Source of the DNA: Anaerolinea thermolimosa
GTDB lineage: Bacteria > Chloroflexota > Anaerolineae > Anaerolineales > Anaerolineaceae
Direction: 5' to 3'
Assembly: GCF_001050195.2 (NCBI RefSeq)
Contig: NZ_DF967970.1
Location: 52,026 to 116,025 of the forward strand
DNA: 64,000 nucleotides
Made by a program: the position numbers and the translations under genes. Each line of letters starts with the position of its first letter. Positions within the stretch are counted from its first letter, which is position 1. Of this stretch, positions 43,487-53,557 are shown in pieces. Below the pieces are notes generated by a model. That model had not been told where the DNA came from. It saw only the letters and a program-made list of their open reading frames with translations, and ran no database searches.

Positions 43487-44462
43487 AATCACCCTCATCG
43501 AAGCGATCCGGCAGGCGCTGGATGAGGAACTGGCGCGTGACGACCGCGTGCTGGTGATTGGAGAAGATGTGGGCAAGCGCGGGGGGGTGTTCCGGGCCAC
43601 TCAGGGGCTGTATGAAAAATATGGGGCGTTGCGGGTGTTCGATTCTCCCCTGGCTGAGGCTTCTATTGTCGGTGTAGGGGTGGGGGCCGCCCTCTACGGG
43701 TTACGCCCCGTGTGCGAAATCCAGTTCGCCGACTTTATCTACCCGGCATTCAACCAGCTGATCAGTGAAGTTGCGCGCATGTGCTACCGTACCAACGGCG
43801 AATGGACGGTTCCCATGGTGATCAGAGCGCCTTACGGAGGCGGAGTAGGGGGAGGGTTGTATCATTCGCAGAGTGTGGAGGCTTTTTTTACCCACGTTCC
43901 GGGGTTGAAAGTGGTCATTCCATCCAATCCTTATGACGCTAAAGGGCTGCTTAAATCGGCGGTGCGCGACCCCAACCCGGTGCTTTTTTTCGAGCCGAAG
44001 AAAGGTTACCGGCTCATCCGGGGTGAGGTGCCCCCCGGTGATTACACTGTGCCCATCGGCCCGGCGCAGGTCAGCCGTGAAGGGCACGACCTGAGCCTGT
44101 TTGCTTACGGGATGATGCACCATTATGCCCTGGAGGCCGCAGTGCAGGCCGCCGCTGAGGGAATTTCGGTGGAAGTGGTTGACCTGCGCACGCTTTTACC
44201 GGTGGATCGCGAGACGATTCTGGCCTCGGTCAGGAAGACCGGCAAGGCCCTGATCGTTCACGAAGACACCCTTACCGGTGGCTACGGGGCAGAAATTGCC
44301 GCGATTATCGCCAGCGAGGCTTTTACCGATCTGGATGCCCCTGTGCGACGGCTGTGCGGGCCGGATGTTCCCGCAGTGCCTTTCAGCCCTTCCATGCAGG
44401 AGTGGTTCATGCTTAATCCGGAGCGAATTTTACGCGAGATTCGCTCTCTGGCCGCTTATTGA
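43479..44462 (+). CDS. 2-oxoacid (pyruvate) dehydrogenase E1 component, beta subunit
   Basis: The 327-residue transketolase-like protein starts MPEITLIEAIRQALDEEL, overlapping the alpha gene by eight bases. It shows VLVIGEDVGKRGGVFRAT, FDSPLAEASIVGVGVGAAL, a FADFIYPAFNQL segment and the C-terminal VVDLRTLLPVD and HEDTLTGGYGAEIAA motifs. It forms the alpha2beta2 E1 heterotetramer. Close packing with the alpha gene ensures equal amounts. Confidence 0.92.
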   Translation: MPEITLIEAIRQALDEELARDDRVLVIGEDVGKRGGVFRATQGLYEKYGALRVFDSPLAEASIVGVGVGAALYGLRPVCEIQFADFIYPAFNQLISEVARMCYRTNGEWTVPMVIRAPYGGGVGGGLYHSQSVEAFFTHVPGLKVVIPSNPYDAKGLLKSAVRDPNPVLFFEPKKGYRLIRGEVPPGDYTVPIGPAQVSREGHDLSLFAYGMMHHYALEAAVQAAAEGISVEVVDLRTLLPVDRETILASVRKTGKALIVHEDTLTGGYGAEIAAIIASEAFTDLDAPVRRLCGPDVPAVPFSPSMQEWFMLNPERILREIRSLAAY

Positions 44463-44494
44463 TGGTGTGAAAGATTTTAACTGTGGAGTTGCGT

Positions 44495-45724
44495 ATGCCT
44501 GTTCAGGTGATCATGCCTCAACTTGGTGAATCGGTGGTCGAGGGGACAGTGATGCAGTGGCTCAAAGCTGAAGGCTCAGCGGTGGAGCGTTTTGAGCCGT
44601 TACTGGCGGTGAATACCGATAAGGTGGATACTGAAATTCCAAGCCCGGCGGCGGGGACTCTGCTGCGCATTCTGGTGCCAGAGGGGGAGACTGTGCGGGC
44701 GGGCACAGTGCTGGCCTGGATTGGTCAGCCGGGTGAAGCCATTGGAGAAGAAAAACCCGCTCTGTCTCCCGCGCGGGAGGGCACAACCTCGAAGGAAAAG
44801 CGGAAACTGGGTTTTATTTCTCCGGTGGTGGCGCGCCTGGCGCGTGAACATCAGGTGGATTTGCGCGAAGTTCGGGGGACAGGGGAAGGCGGGCGCATTA
44901 CCAAGAAAGATGTGTTGTCTTACATCGAGGAGCGGAACCGGGCCGCCCCGGCAACTCCGACCGCTCCCTGGGAAACCCCCGCTGATGGGGATCTCTTCCG
45001 GCCGGTGGAGTTGCCGGTTACAGCGGCGGAAAGCTCTCCGCAACCCGCCAGGGGGCGGCTGATCCGTCTTGACCCGTTGCGTAAGGCTATCGCTGAAAAC
45101 CTGGCCGCCAGTATGCGTAACGCTCCGCATGTGACGACGATGATGGAGGCCGATATGACGCGTGCCACGGCGCATCGCGCGGCGCACCGGGAGCTCTTTG
45201 CCCGCGATGGAGTGCGCCTGACCTTTACGGCTTACTTTGTTTCGGCGATCGTCACCGCGCTTAAAGCCTACCCTGTGGTCAATTCTTCGTGGACGGAGGA
45301 GGGCATTCTGGTTCATTCTCAGATTAATATCGGGATGGCGGTTTCGCTGGGCGATCAGGGGTTGATCGTGCCGGTGATCAAGAATGCTGATGGTCTGTCA
45401 CTGCTGGGGCTGGCGCGCACCATTAACGACCTGGCCGAGCGTACCCGTCTGCGGCGGCTTCAGCCTGATGAAGTACACGGCGGCACGTTTACACTTACCA
45501 ACCATGGCACCAGTGGCAGTCTTTTTGCAACACCGGTGATTAATCAGCCGCAGTGTGGTATCCTAGGGGTTGGCGCAATCAAGAAGCGGGTGGTGGTGAT
45601 CGAGGACATGATCGCAGTCCGTCCGATGGTTTACCTCTCGCTCACCTTCGACCATCGGGTGGTAGATGGATTTACCGCGGATGGTTTTCTGGCGAAGGTG
45701 GTGGAAGCGCTGGAGAGCTGGTGA
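44495..45724 (+). CDS. Dihydrolipoamide acyltransferase (E2)
   Basis: The 409-residue protein has one lipoyl domain (residues 1-76, lipoyl Lys in NTDKVDTEI at about 43), a peripheral-subunit-binding domain (FISPVVARLAREHQVDLREV to ITKKDVLSYI, about 107-145), linkers, and the catalytic domain from about 190 with FDHRVVDG near the end holding the active His. It moves the acyl group from lipoate to CoA and forms the core of the complex. The ATG 44495 is preferred over GTG 44483 because the lipoyl domain begins at once and GTGGAG lies upstream. Confidence 0.92.
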   Translation: MPVQVIMPQLGESVVEGTVMQWLKAEGSAVERFEPLLAVNTDKVDTEIPSPAAGTLLRILVPEGETVRAGTVLAWIGQPGEAIGEEKPALSPAREGTTSKEKRKLGFISPVVARLAREHQVDLREVRGTGEGGRITKKDVLSYIEERNRAAPATPTAPWETPADGDLFRPVELPVTAAESSPQPARGRLIRLDPLRKAIAENLAASMRNAPHVTTMMEADMTRATAHRAAHRELFARDGVRLTFTAYFVSAIVTALKAYPVVNSSWTEEGILVHSQINIGMAVSLGDQGLIVPVIKNADGLSLLGLARTINDLAERTRLRRLQPDEVHGGTFTLTNHGTSGSLFATPVINQPQCGILGVGAIKKRVVVIEDMIAVRPMVYLSLTFDHRVVDGFTADGFLAKVVEALESW

Positions 45725-45771
45725 TTTTCCGGCTGCTCTAAAGTTATATTGCCTGTCAAAGGAAGGACACC

Positions 45772-47169
45772 ATGAGCACATACGATGTTGTTGTCATCGG
45801 GGCCGGGCCAGGAGGGTATGTTGCAGCCATCCGGTCGGCTCAACTGGGTCTGAAGACCGCAATTATTGATAAACAGTGGCTGGGAGGGGTTTGCCTGAAT
45901 GTAGGGTGCATCCCTTCCAAGGCGTTGCTGCGCAACGCCGAAGTGGCGCACCTTCTGCGCGAACGCGGCAAGGATTTTGGCTTTTCTTTTGAGAACCTTA
46001 CCCTGGATTATGCAAAGGCGGTGAAGCGCAGCCGGCAGGTTTCGGACCGCCTCACACGCGGGGTGGGTTTTTTGATGAAGAAGAACAAAATAGACGTGGT
46101 TATGGGCACTGCGCGCCTGATGACGGCAAATACCGTTCAGGTGACCGATGGAGAGGGGAAGGTTTCGACCATTGAAGCGAAAAACATCATCCTTGCCACG
46201 GGGGCTTCGGCGGCGGCGATCCCCGGTGTGGCGGTAGATGGAGAGAAGGTGCTCACCTACCGCGAGGCCATCCTGCAGGAGAAGTGCCCCCGCTCGGCCA
46301 TCATCATTGGCGGTGGGGCGATCGGGGTTGAGTTTGCCACCATCTGGAGCGCGTATGGATCGGCGGTGACCATTGTCGAAATGCTCCCACGCATTGTGCC
46401 GCTGGAAGATGAAGAGATCAGCGCCGAATTGAGCAAAGCCTTCCGCGATCGGAAAATTCAGGTGCTGGCGGGGCACCGGGTGATGGCGGTGGAAACCACC
46501 GAGAATGGTGTGCGCGTGCGCGTTTCTGGAGAGGGGGGCGAGCAGGTGCTTGAAGCTGAGCAGGCGCTCATGGCCATCGGGTTCAAACCCAATTCGAAAG
46601 ACCTGGGTCTGGAAGAGGTGGGTGTTCAGGTGGATGGCCGGGGGTTCGTTCAGGTGGACGAGCGTATGGCGACGAACGTGCCGGGCATCTGGGCGATTGG
46701 CGATGTGACCGGCAAAACCTTGCTGGCGCATGTGGCCTCGGCGATGGGGGTGATCTGTGCCGAAAACATCGCCGGGGTTGAAACCACCACCATTGATTAC
46801 CGCATGGTGCCGCGCGCTACCTACTGCCAGCCGCAGATTGCTTCCTTCGGGTATACCGAAGCCCAGGCCAGGGAGGCCGGGTATGAAATCAAGGTGGGGC
46901 GGTTCCCGTTCCAGCCCAACGGTAAGGCGCTGGGCCTGGGAGATTACGCGGGGTTTGTCAAGATTATCGCCGATGCCCGATACGGCGAGATCCTCGGCGC
47001 GCACATGATTGGCCCGGAGGTAACCGAATTGCTTCCAGAACTGACCCTGGCACAGCGCATGGAATTGACCACTGCGGAGATCGCCCGCAACATCCATGCC
47101 CACCCGACGCTGAGCGAGGTGATCATGGAAGCCGCCGAAATGGCCGAGGGACACGCCATTCACATCTAG
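45772..47169 (+). CDS. lpdA: Dihydrolipoamide dehydrogenase (E3)
   Basis: The 465-residue flavoprotein has an FAD-binding DVVVIGAGPGGYVAAIRSAQ start, the redox disulfide GGVCLNVGCIPSKALL (Cys residues at about 42 and 47), the NAD-binding AIIIGGGAIGVEFATIW, the FAD motif IWAIGDVTG and the C-terminal HAHPTLSE with the active-site His. It reoxidises E2 lipoate using NAD. It starts 47 bases after E2 and closes the operon. Confidence 0.95.
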   Translation: MSTYDVVVIGAGPGGYVAAIRSAQLGLKTAIIDKQWLGGVCLNVGCIPSKALLRNAEVAHLLRERGKDFGFSFENLTLDYAKAVKRSRQVSDRLTRGVGFLMKKNKIDVVMGTARLMTANTVQVTDGEGKVSTIEAKNIILATGASAAAIPGVAVDGEKVLTYREAILQEKCPRSAIIIGGGAIGVEFATIWSAYGSAVTIVEMLPRIVPLEDEEISAELSKAFRDRKIQVLAGHRVMAVETTENGVRVRVSGEGGEQVLEAEQALMAIGFKPNSKDLGLEEVGVQVDGRGFVQVDERMATNVPGIWAIGDVTGKTLLAHVASAMGVICAENIAGVETTTIDYRMVPRATYCQPQIASFGYTEAQAREAGYEIKVGRFPFQPNGKALGLGDYAGFVKIIADARYGEILGAHMIGPEVTELLPELTLAQRMELTTAEIARNIHAHPTLSEVIMEAAEMAEGHAIHI

Positions 47170-47204
47170 CCAGTGCGCCCGGGTGTGGTGTGTGCAGAGA
47201 AGAT

Positions 47205-47238
47205 AAGGGCTGCCCGGCCGGGCAGCCCTTAAGTTTTT
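47205..47238 (+). terminator. Intrinsic terminator of the dehydrogenase operon
   Basis: A perfect 26-base palindrome (47205-47230, AAGGGCTGCC with GGCAGCCCTT) is followed by AAGTTTTT. It lies between lpdA and the convergent cysE and probably serves the plus strand. Confidence 0.85.
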
Positions 47239-47242
47239 GGCG

Positions 47243-48091
47243 TCAAATAGAGAAGTCCTCGCCGCTCCACACCCCCTCACGAATCTGATGCGGCAGGTGG
47301 CCGTGGGTTGAATCGGTATGCGCTTCGGGTGGGGGCTTCTTTTGCCCGCCGTTGCCGGGCAGGTGCGGGTGCTGGAGGATGTGGATGCGCAGGTCAGATT
47401 CGAGCCTGGCCAGGCGGTCACTGGATCCGGCGGGCATGGGGGTGCGCACCAGGTCATTCAGCAGGGTTTCCAGCTGTTCCACACGCTCGACCAGGGCGGC
47501 TACCGTGTTGCCGATGGCATCGGGCATGACATTGTGGTTGAGGTCAGGGCTGGCCGGGCGAGGTTGACTGCGCACCACCACCTGACCGGGAACTCCAACC
47601 ACCACAGAATTGGGCGGGACGGGTTTGACCACCACCGCATTAGCACCGATGCGGCTGCCAGCCCCCACGGTGATGGCCCCCAGGATTTTCGCCCCTGCTC
47701 CGACCACCACGTTGTCTTCCAGAGTGGGGTGGCGCTTCCCTTTTTGCAGGCTGGTGCCTCCCAGAGTCACGCCATGATAAAGGGTGACGTCGTCGCCGAT
47801 CTCTGCGGTTTCGCCGATCACCACGCCCATGCCGTGGTCAATGAAGAAGCGCCGTCCGATTTTTGCGCCGGGGTGAATCTCGATGCCGGTTAAAAAGCGC
47901 ATGAGATGAGAGAGCCAGCGCGCCAGCAATTTAAAGCCATGATTCCACAGCCCGTGGGCAATGCGGTGCCCCCAGACGGCGTGAAGGCCCGGATAACTGA
48001 GCAGGATTTCCAGGGTGCTGCGCGCGGCGGGGTCGCGCTCGAAGACCGAGCGGATATCTTCTTTCATGAGAGAAAAGAATTTCATCTTCAT
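47243..48091 (-). CDS. cysE: Serine O-acetyltransferase
   Basis: The 282-residue protein has the CysE layout: a helical N-terminus ([27 protein letters not shown]), then hexapeptide repeats with the signature [44 protein letters not shown] and [19 protein letters not shown]. It makes O-acetylserine, the substrate of CysK. After residue 195 it has a long hydrophilic, partly coiled-coil extension unlike short forms; it still ends in isoleucine, the residue that in known CysE proteins docks into the CysK active site. It lies 40 bases after cysK on the same strand. Confidence 0.92.
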   Translation of the reverse strand: MKMKFFSLMKEDIRSVFERDPAARSTLEILLSYPGLHAVWGHRIAHGLWNHGFKLLARWLSHLMRFLTGIEIHPGAKIGRRFFIDHGMGVVIGETAEIGDDVTLYHGVTLGGTSLQKGKRHPTLEDNVVVGAGAKILGAITVGAGSRIGANAVVVKPVPPNSVVVGVPGQVVVRSQPRPASPDLNHNVMPDAIGNTVAALVERVEQLETLLNDLVRTPMPAGSSDRLARLESDLRIHILQHPHLPGNGGQKKPPPEAHTDSTHGHLPHQIREGVWSGEDFSI

Positions 48092-48131
48092 TCCCTTTCC
48101 CTGAGGTTGTCGTTCTCCGTAACCGGCGCGG

Positions 48132-49073
48132 TCAATCGGCCAGATCGGCGAAGAGCTGGGTGGAGAGGTAACGTTCGCCGAAGGAGGGAATGATCACGAT
48201 GATGAGCTTCCCTTCATTTTCGGGGCGAGAGGCAACCTGGAGAGCCGCCCAGGTGGCGGCACCTGAGGAGATTCCCACCAGCAGCCCCTCCATCGTGGCC
48301 ATCCTGCGAGCGGTCGAGAAGGCGTCTTCAGCTTTGACACGCACGATCTCATCATAAATCTGGGTGTTAAGCACATCGGGGATGAAGCCCGCGCCGATAC
48401 CCTGGATGGGGTGGGGGCCTTTCTGCCCGCCTGAGAGCACGGGTGAGGCGTCGGGTTCAACGGCCACCATCCTGACGGAGGGTTTACGGCTCTTCAGCAC
48501 CTCACCGACGCCGGTGATCGTTCCGCCGGTGCCGATCCCGGCAACCACGATATCTACCTGGCCATCGGTATCGCGCCAGATTTCTTCGGCGGTAGTCTTC
48601 CGGTGAATTTCGGGGTTGGCAGGGTTTTTGAATTGCTGGGGCATGAAGTAGCGTTTGGGGTCGCTGGCGACCAGCTCTTCGGCTTTGGCAATGGCCGCCG
48701 CCATGCCGCCGCTGCCGGGGGTGAGGATCAGTTCGGCACCGTAGGCACGAAGCAACATGCGGCGTTCTTTGCTCATGGTTTCGGGCATCACCAGGACGCA
48801 TTTGTAACCGCGAGCCGCGCAGACAAAGGCCAGGGCGATACCGGTGTTACCACTGGTTGGCTCTACAATGATGGTATCCGGGCCGATCAGCCCGGCTTTT
48901 TCGGCGGCGTTAATCATCGAAACGCCAATGCGGTCTTTGACGGAATGGGCCGGGTTGTAATATTCCAGTTTGGCGACAACGGTAGCGCGCGCTCCGGCTT
49001 CGCGGGCGATGCGGTTCAGGCGCACCAGGGGGGTGTTGCCGATTAATTCGGTGGCATCGTTGGCGATACGCAT
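48132..49073 (-). CDS. cysK: Cysteine synthase (O-acetylserine sulfhydrylase)
   Basis: The 313-residue PLP enzyme has [13 protein letters not shown], the PLP lysine in [11 protein letters not shown] (about residue 46), the substrate loop [10 protein letters not shown], the phosphate-binding GTGGTITG and late GISSGAA. It joins sulfide with O-acetylserine to form cysteine. I set the start at ATG 49073 with AAAGGAG upstream; longer in-frame starts fall in the structured leader. It heads the cysK-cysE operon, transcribed from a consensus promoter about 250 bases away through a structured leader. Confidence 0.93.
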   Translation of the reverse strand: MRIANDATELIGNTPLVRLNRIAREAGARATVVAKLEYYNPAHSVKDRIGVSMINAAEKAGLIGPDTIIVEPTSGNTGIALAFVCAARGYKCVLVMPETMSKERRMLLRAYGAELILTPGSGGMAAAIAKAEELVASDPKRYFMPQQFKNPANPEIHRKTTAEEIWRDTDGQVDIVVAGIGTGGTITGVGEVLKSRKPSVRMVAVEPDASPVLSGGQKGPHPIQGIGAGFIPDVLNTQIYDEIVRVKAEDAFSTARRMATMEGLLVGISSGAATWAALQVASRPENEGKLIIVIIPSFGERYLSTQLFADLAD

Positions 49074-49107
49074 GGTTGAAAATCTCCTTTGTAAATAGTT
49101 GAACCGA

Positions 49108-49307
49108 TTAAAAAGAAAACCAGCAGGAAAACAAAACAGCGGAGCCTTTGAGGCCGCTCGCAAAAGATGTTGCGGGGCCGTGTTCCGCTGCCTTCGTCCT
49201 GCTGGTAAACTGCTTGCTTTACGTGCGATGGCTTAACGAGGCAGGGTCACCGGGCCCCGCCACGGACACATGCACGCAATGCTTCTCAATACACCAAAAT
49301 TTACCAG
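49108..49307 (-). promoter_or_regulatory. Structured leader of cysK with terminator, candidate riboswitch/attenuator
   Basis: On the minus strand a closing helix CTGGTAAA/TTTACCAG (49300-49307 with 49202-49209) encloses an 8-bp helix TTGCGTGC/GCACGTAA (49272-49279 with 49219-49226) and a GGCGGGG/CCCTGCC helix (49255-49261 with 49240-49246). Downstream, CCAGCAGGA (49197-49205) pairs with TCCTGCTGG (49120-49128), stacked outside CAGCGGA/TCCGCTG, and is followed by a T-rich run (49108-49119). The closing helix and the terminator share 49202-49205, so they exclude each other, as in transcription-attenuating riboswitches. It does not match the SAM, T-box or other cores I know. Confidence 0.65.
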
Positions 49308-49321
49308 TTTCATCGAGATCG

Positions 49322-49349
49322 ATTATATGATGATTTAAGTCCCTGTCAA
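49322..49349 (-). promoter_or_regulatory. Consensus promoter of cysK-cysE
   Basis: On the minus strand, perfect TTGACA (49344-49349) and TATAAT (49322-49327) are 16 bases apart, the same arrangement as the tRNA-Asn promoter. Transcription should start near 49315, giving a leader of about 240 bases. Confidence 0.85.
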
Positions 49350-49482
49350 GGGCATTTTATGAGTCAAATCTGGCTTTAAAAGCACGAGGCGGGGGATGAA
49401 TCGCCAGACGGAGGTGAAGAATAAAATGGGGGTGTTCTTCTGTGGTTTCAAAAAGCGTTAATAGAGCCAAGCGGGATATTAA

Positions 49483-49511
49483 TTGTTTTTAATGTTGATT
49501 TATGTTATATT
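49483..49511 (+). promoter_or_regulatory. Promoter of the secreted phosphatase gene
   Basis: TTGTTT (49483-49488) and TATATT (49506-49511) are 17 bases apart. Transcription from about 49518 would run through the structured leader and terminator that follow. Confidence 0.55.
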
Positions 49512-49531
49512 GATTTCGTGGAGGCAGTGAT

Positions 49532-49618
49532 CCGCAGATGAGATCTCGGTCGCTTCACCCGGAAGGGGGTGTCTGCGGGGAGCCAGTAGCGAAACCGGCC
49601 ACAGGGGCCGGTTTTTTT
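49532..49618 (+). promoter_or_regulatory. Structured leader with terminator and antiterminator, candidate riboswitch
   Basis: A helix CCGCAGA (49532-49538) with TCTGCGG (49572-49578) encloses a CACCC/GGGTG hairpin (49556-49571). CGGTCGCT (49547-49554) can pair with AGCG-AA-ACCG (49588-49597), forming a pseudoknot. That pairing uses the 5' arm of the terminator ACCGGCC/GGCCGGT (49594-49612), which is followed by seven T residues. The two states are mutually exclusive. The ORF starts about 105 bases further on. I do not recognise the class. Confidence 0.6.
49594..49618 (+). terminator. Intrinsic terminator within the phosphatase leader
   Basis: ACCGGCC (49594-49600), loop ACAGG, GGCCGGT (49606-49612), then a T run. 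It lies upstream of the gene and so should act as an attenuator. Confidence 0.8.
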
Positions 49619-49722
49619 GTTTAAGGGTGTGAAATCTATCACGAAGGGAGGTGCTCAATCGTTCAATTCCGGGTATTGATCCACTCTCCTGCGGAGAGAA
49701 TCAGAAAATGAAGGAGTGTTGT

Positions 49723-52700
49723 ATGAAGTTCTATCCTCGAACTCGTTTCGCGGTCAGGCTGGTGTTGATTCTGGCAGTGGTCGCCTCAATGCTCTCGGTG
49801 GCGGCGGGGCCGGCTGTGCCCGTGGCCAGGCTTCATCAGCCTGCCACAGATACCCTGATCTTTTTTGCCGCCGATGGACTGCGTCAGGATCTGGTTGCGA
49901 AGTATGCCGGGCAAAAGCTATTACCGGTGATGGGTGAGTTGCTCAGGAAGGGTGCCTCAGCGGCAGATGGCGGACTTTTGACGCAGGCGCCGTCCAACAC
50001 GGGGGCCGGGTGGTACAGCCTTGCTACCGGCGCGTGGGCGAGTGTCACCGGCTCGACGAACAATACCTTTCATAAAAATGGGGCTTCTTTCAGCAGTCGC
50101 ACGGCGGCCTTCGATGATGGCGTGCTTCAGGCAGAAACGATTGCCCAGGCGGCCGAACGCGGCGGGAAGCGTGTGGCCCAGATTGAGTGGGCAGGAGGGC
50201 GCAATGCGGTCATCCGCGGCCCCACGCTGGATTATCGCGTTTTTCTCTCCGGGAGAGGGGTGGCAACCAATTACATCTCAGATACCGACAATGCGGCCTT
50301 TGTGGCGTCCTTCGGCTTGCAATTTGATCATCCTTCTGGCTTTGCCGGGCAGGCCCCCTTTGCCGGGGCCGCGCCCGCGCCTGCCGATGGCTGGGTGAAC
50401 GTGCCGGTTTCGTACAGCCCCGCCATGGAGATGCACATGCGTGTGCTGGATTTCGGGGTGGATAAATATGGCCTGAACGCCTATATTTACGATGCTACCG
50501 ATGATGGGGTTACGAATTATGATCGGGTTCTTTTCAGCCCTGGCAAGGATGGGGCTGTTGCGGTGGCCGACCTCACCTGTGGAGAATGGGGAGATATCAA
50601 GGTAAAAGTGGTGGGCGGTGCGCTGGATGGTCTGACGGCGGGCATGCTCGTCAAGGTGGAAGAATTAAGCGCCGATTTGAGCAGGGTGAGGCTCTTCCAT
50701 ACCTCGGTGACGCGCGCCATTGCCTCCTGGCCCGACTGGCCCGGAGACCCCGGCTTTAGCGGCGATTTTGCCGAGTTCGTGGCTCAGAAGTTCCCTACCT
50801 CTACTGCCGCCGATTATGCTGTTCTGGAGGCAGGCATTGTCTCTGAAGAAACCTATGTGGAGCAGGGCCTGTACTGGGAAACCGCCTATCACCCATTGAT
50901 TGAGTACATTCTCACCAATTACGCACCAGACCTGGTGCTGGTAGGGTATCCAACCACCGATGAATTTCAACATCAGTTCCTTTCGCTGGTCACACCTGCA
51001 CTGCCTGATGGCCAGCCCAACCCTGCCTATGATGATGTTCAGGTCAATGGGACGCCTGACGGGCGGGTGAACGAGCGGGAGGGCTTCCTGAAGCGTGCGT
51101 ATCAGGGGGCTGATGCCACTCTGAAACTGGTGCGCTCTCTGATGCCCAAACAGACCACGGTTTTTGTCTCATCGGACCATGGCTTTGCGCCTCAATTCCT
51201 GGCGGTGGATGCCAGTAAGGTGCTGGTGGATCTGGGCCTGTTATCGAAACCGCAGACCTCGAACTGCCGGCCAGCCTCAGGTGAGACGATCGGCAAGGCC
51301 AAAGCCTGCTGGGCCGGGGGAACGGTGCAAATTTACCTCAATCTGGCCGGGCGTGATCCTGCAGGTGGAGGGTTGCAACAGGTAGCCGCAACCGATGAAG
51401 CGGCTACGGTAGCCGCCATTAAGGCGGCCTTTGCCAGCCTGAGCGATCCCAACGATTGGACAGGCGATGGCGCACCGGAAGGCTGGAAGGTCATCGACCG
51501 GGTATATACCCGGGCTGAGGCGCGTTTTATTCACAATGGGCCGGGGACTTTTGCCGACATGGCTCATCCTACCCGGACGGGCGATGTGGTGGCCTTTGCT
51601 TATCCGCCATACCAGTTTGACGCTGCCACTCCGGGGAGCCTGGTGGCGCTTTCAGCATTCTTTGGCCAGCATGGGTACGTGCCCGATGTTCAGGTGCCGG
51701 ACGCGAATGTGAATATGCGGGCAACTTTCCTGGCAGGAGGCAAGGCGATTGGCAAAGGAACCTTTGCCGGATTGCGCACGATTGATCTGGCGCCGACGAT
51801 TGCCTTCCTGATGGATATTCCCATGCCGCAACATGCGCAGGGGCGGGTGTTGACGGAAATTCTGGATGGGGCCAGCCGCTACAGGAAGGTTTCGGTGATT
51901 GGCCTGAACGATTTTCACGGCCAGCTTGATCCAACCACGCTGGCCATCGATGGGCGCAATATTTCGGTCGGTGGGGCGGCTTATCTGGCTACCCGCTTTG
52001 ATGAAGAAGCGGCGGCTTTACCCGGAGATACACTTTTACTCGCCGCAGGCGACAATGTGGGAGCTTCTCCGCCCAATTCAGGGCTGCTGGATGATATGCC
52101 TGCCATTGATGTGGAGAATGCCTGGGGATTGGATGCCACCGCTTACGGAAACCATGAGTTCGATTACGGGGTGGCGCGTCTGCTTCAACATCAAGCGCGG
52201 GCGGTGTTCCCCTTCCTGGGCGTCAATATTATTGAGACAGCCACCGGTAAAGCCCCTTCCTGGGTGAAGACCAGCCAGGTGTTTACGGTCGACGGGGTCA
52301 AAGTTGGGGTGATCGGTGCGGCGCTGGAAAACACCCCCGAGCTGGTGTCGAAAGATGCTACCAGGGGGCTCACCTTCCTGCCAGCGGCAGAGCGCATTCG
52401 GGCCGAATCGGAGCGCCTGCGCAAGAAAGGCGTGAAGGTACAAATTGTGGTGATTCATGAAGGTACCGCGCTTGGTTCCAATGCGGTGGATGGCATTCCG
52501 GCCGTCCTATGGGAAGGGCCGGTTGTAGATATTGCCAGCCTGCTTCAGGATACGACGGTGGATGTGATTCTGGCGGGGCATACGCATCGGATCTCGAACC
52601 TGATGGTGGGAGATATTCTGGTTGCTGAAGGGCTCAATGCCGGGGCAACCTATTCTGTCCTCCAGATGCTGATTCAGGGCGAAGATGTTCTCTGGGCAGG

Positions 52701-53433
52701 GGGCGCTACACGCGTGGCGACCACGCTGGGGGTGACACCCCGCTCTGATGTGCAGGCCATTGTGGATGCCGCCAACGCGGAGACAGCTGTTTTGCGCAAT
52801 AAAGTGATCGGCAGGCAGGCTTTCGATATCCGGCGTGACCCCACCCGGCTGAACGAATCGGCCATGGGGAATTTGATTGCCGATGCGATGCGGGTCAAAT
52901 ACCCGGCAGTGGATGCGGCGTTGACCAATTCGGGTGGATTGCGTGCCGACCTGGTGTGTTCTCCGCCCAGTGCGGGTGAAGCCCCCTGTGAGATCACCTG
53001 GGGCGAGATGTTTGCGGTGCTTCCCTTTGGAAACCGCACCATCATAGCCACCTACACAGGCGAACAGCTGAAGACGGCTTTCCTGAACGGGTTCTCGCCG
53101 GTTTGCAATTCGGCGATTGCCACGGGGCGCTTCCCGCAGGTTTCGGGGCTTAAGGTGGCCTTCCATTGCGAAGGGTTGACCCCGGTGGTCGATGGCATCT
53201 GGAAGGCGCCTGCCGGACCATCGGGCCCGCTCACCCCGGTCGGCCCAACGGATACCGTCCGTCTGGTGACGAACGACTTTATGTTTGGCGGTGGGGATGG
53301 GTATACCATTCTGGGGCAGGGCGCCAATGTTCTCAACCCGGGAGATGGGTTGCTGGAGATTTCCATTGATTATGTGGCGGCCAATTCGCCGGTTGCCCCG
53401 GTGGTCGAAGGGCGTATCGTCAGAAATCCCTGA
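49723..53433 (+). CDS. Secreted alkaline-phosphatase-superfamily enzyme fused to 5'-nucleotidase
   Basis: The 1236-residue protein has a signal peptide ([17 protein letters not shown]). Residues about 40-720 are an alkaline phosphatase/phosphodiesterase-type domain: [10 protein letters not shown] with metal Asp, [17 protein letters not shown] with the likely nucleophile Thr, [25 protein letters not shown]. From about 725 a complete 5'-nucleotidase follows: [43 protein letters not shown], and its C-terminal domain ([28 protein letters not shown]). Such a chain could release phosphate from nucleotide or ester substrates outside the cell in two steps. The end EGRIVRNP recalls the PKD protein's tail. 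GAAGGAG lies before ATG 49723. Confidence 0.88.
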   Translation: MKFYPRTRFAVRLVLILAVVASMLSVAAGPAVPVARLHQPATDTLIFFAADGLRQDLVAKYAGQKLLPVMGELLRKGASAADGGLLTQAPSNTGAGWYSLATGAWASVTGSTNNTFHKNGASFSSRTAAFDDGVLQAETIAQAAERGGKRVAQIEWAGGRNAVIRGPTLDYRVFLSGRGVATNYISDTDNAAFVASFGLQFDHPSGFAGQAPFAGAAPAPADGWVNVPVSYSPAMEMHMRVLDFGVDKYGLNAYIYDATDDGVTNYDRVLFSPGKDGAVAVADLTCGEWGDIKVKVVGGALDGLTAGMLVKVEELSADLSRVRLFHTSVTRAIASWPDWPGDPGFSGDFAEFVAQKFPTSTAADYAVLEAGIVSEETYVEQGLYWETAYHPLIEYILTNYAPDLVLVGYPTTDEFQHQFLSLVTPALPDGQPNPAYDDVQVNGTPDGRVNEREGFLKRAYQGADATLKLVRSLMPKQTTVFVSSDHGFAPQFLAVDASKVLVDLGLLSKPQTSNCRPASGETIGKAKACWAGGTVQIYLNLAGRDPAGGGLQQVAATDEAATVAAIKAAFASLSDPNDWTGDGAPEGWKVIDRVYTRAEARFIHNGPGTFADMAHPTRTGDVVAFAYPPYQFDAATPGSLVALSAFFGQHGYVPDVQVPDANVNMRATFLAGGKAIGKGTFAGLRTIDLAPTIAFLMDIPMPQHAQGRVLTEILDGASRYRKVSVIGLNDFHGQLDPTTLAIDGRNISVGGAAYLATRFDEEAAALPGDTLLLAAGDNVGASPPNSGLLDDMPAIDVENAWGLDATAYGNHEFDYGVARLLQHQARAVFPFLGVNIIETATGKAPSWVKTSQVFTVDGVKVGVIGAALENTPELVSKDATRGLTFLPAAERIRAESERLRKKGVKVQIVVIHEGTALGSNAVDGIPAVLWEGPVVDIASLLQDTTVDVILAGHTHRISNLMVGDILVAEGLNAGATYSVLQMLIQGEDVLWAGGATRVATTLGVTPRSDVQAIVDAANAETAVLRNKVIGRQAFDIRRDPTRLNESAMGNLIADAMRVKYPAVDAALTNSGGLRADLVCSPPSAGEAPCEITWGEMFAVLPFGNRTIIATYTGEQLKTAFLNGFSPVCNSAIATGRFPQVSGLKVAFHCEGLTPVVDGIWKAPAGPSGPLTPVGPTDTVRLVTNDFMFGGGDGYTILGQGANVLNPGDGLLEISIDYVAANSPVAPVVEGRIVRNP

Positions 53434-53497
53434 GGGGAGGGGGTCTCGTCTCGAGCAGGGGTGGAATAAAACCTGACCCTGCCAGGGAACAGGAACG

Positions 53498-53533
53498 ATT
53501 CGGCGGAGCCATGTGATGGAGGCTCCGCCGAAT
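53498..53533. terminator. 13-bp perfect inverted repeat between convergent genes
   Basis: ATTCGGCGGAGCC (53498-53510) and GGCTCCGCCGAAT (53521-53533) flank a 10-base loop. There is no T run on either side, so it may act as a bidirectional or processing hairpin. Confidence 0.55.
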
Positions 53534-53557
53534 GATTCTGGTTGGGGGGGAATGAGA

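Noticed and set aside
49108..49307. SAM-I or T-box leader for cysK
   Set aside because: The SAM-I core sequences and the conserved T-box antiterminator sequence are not visible.
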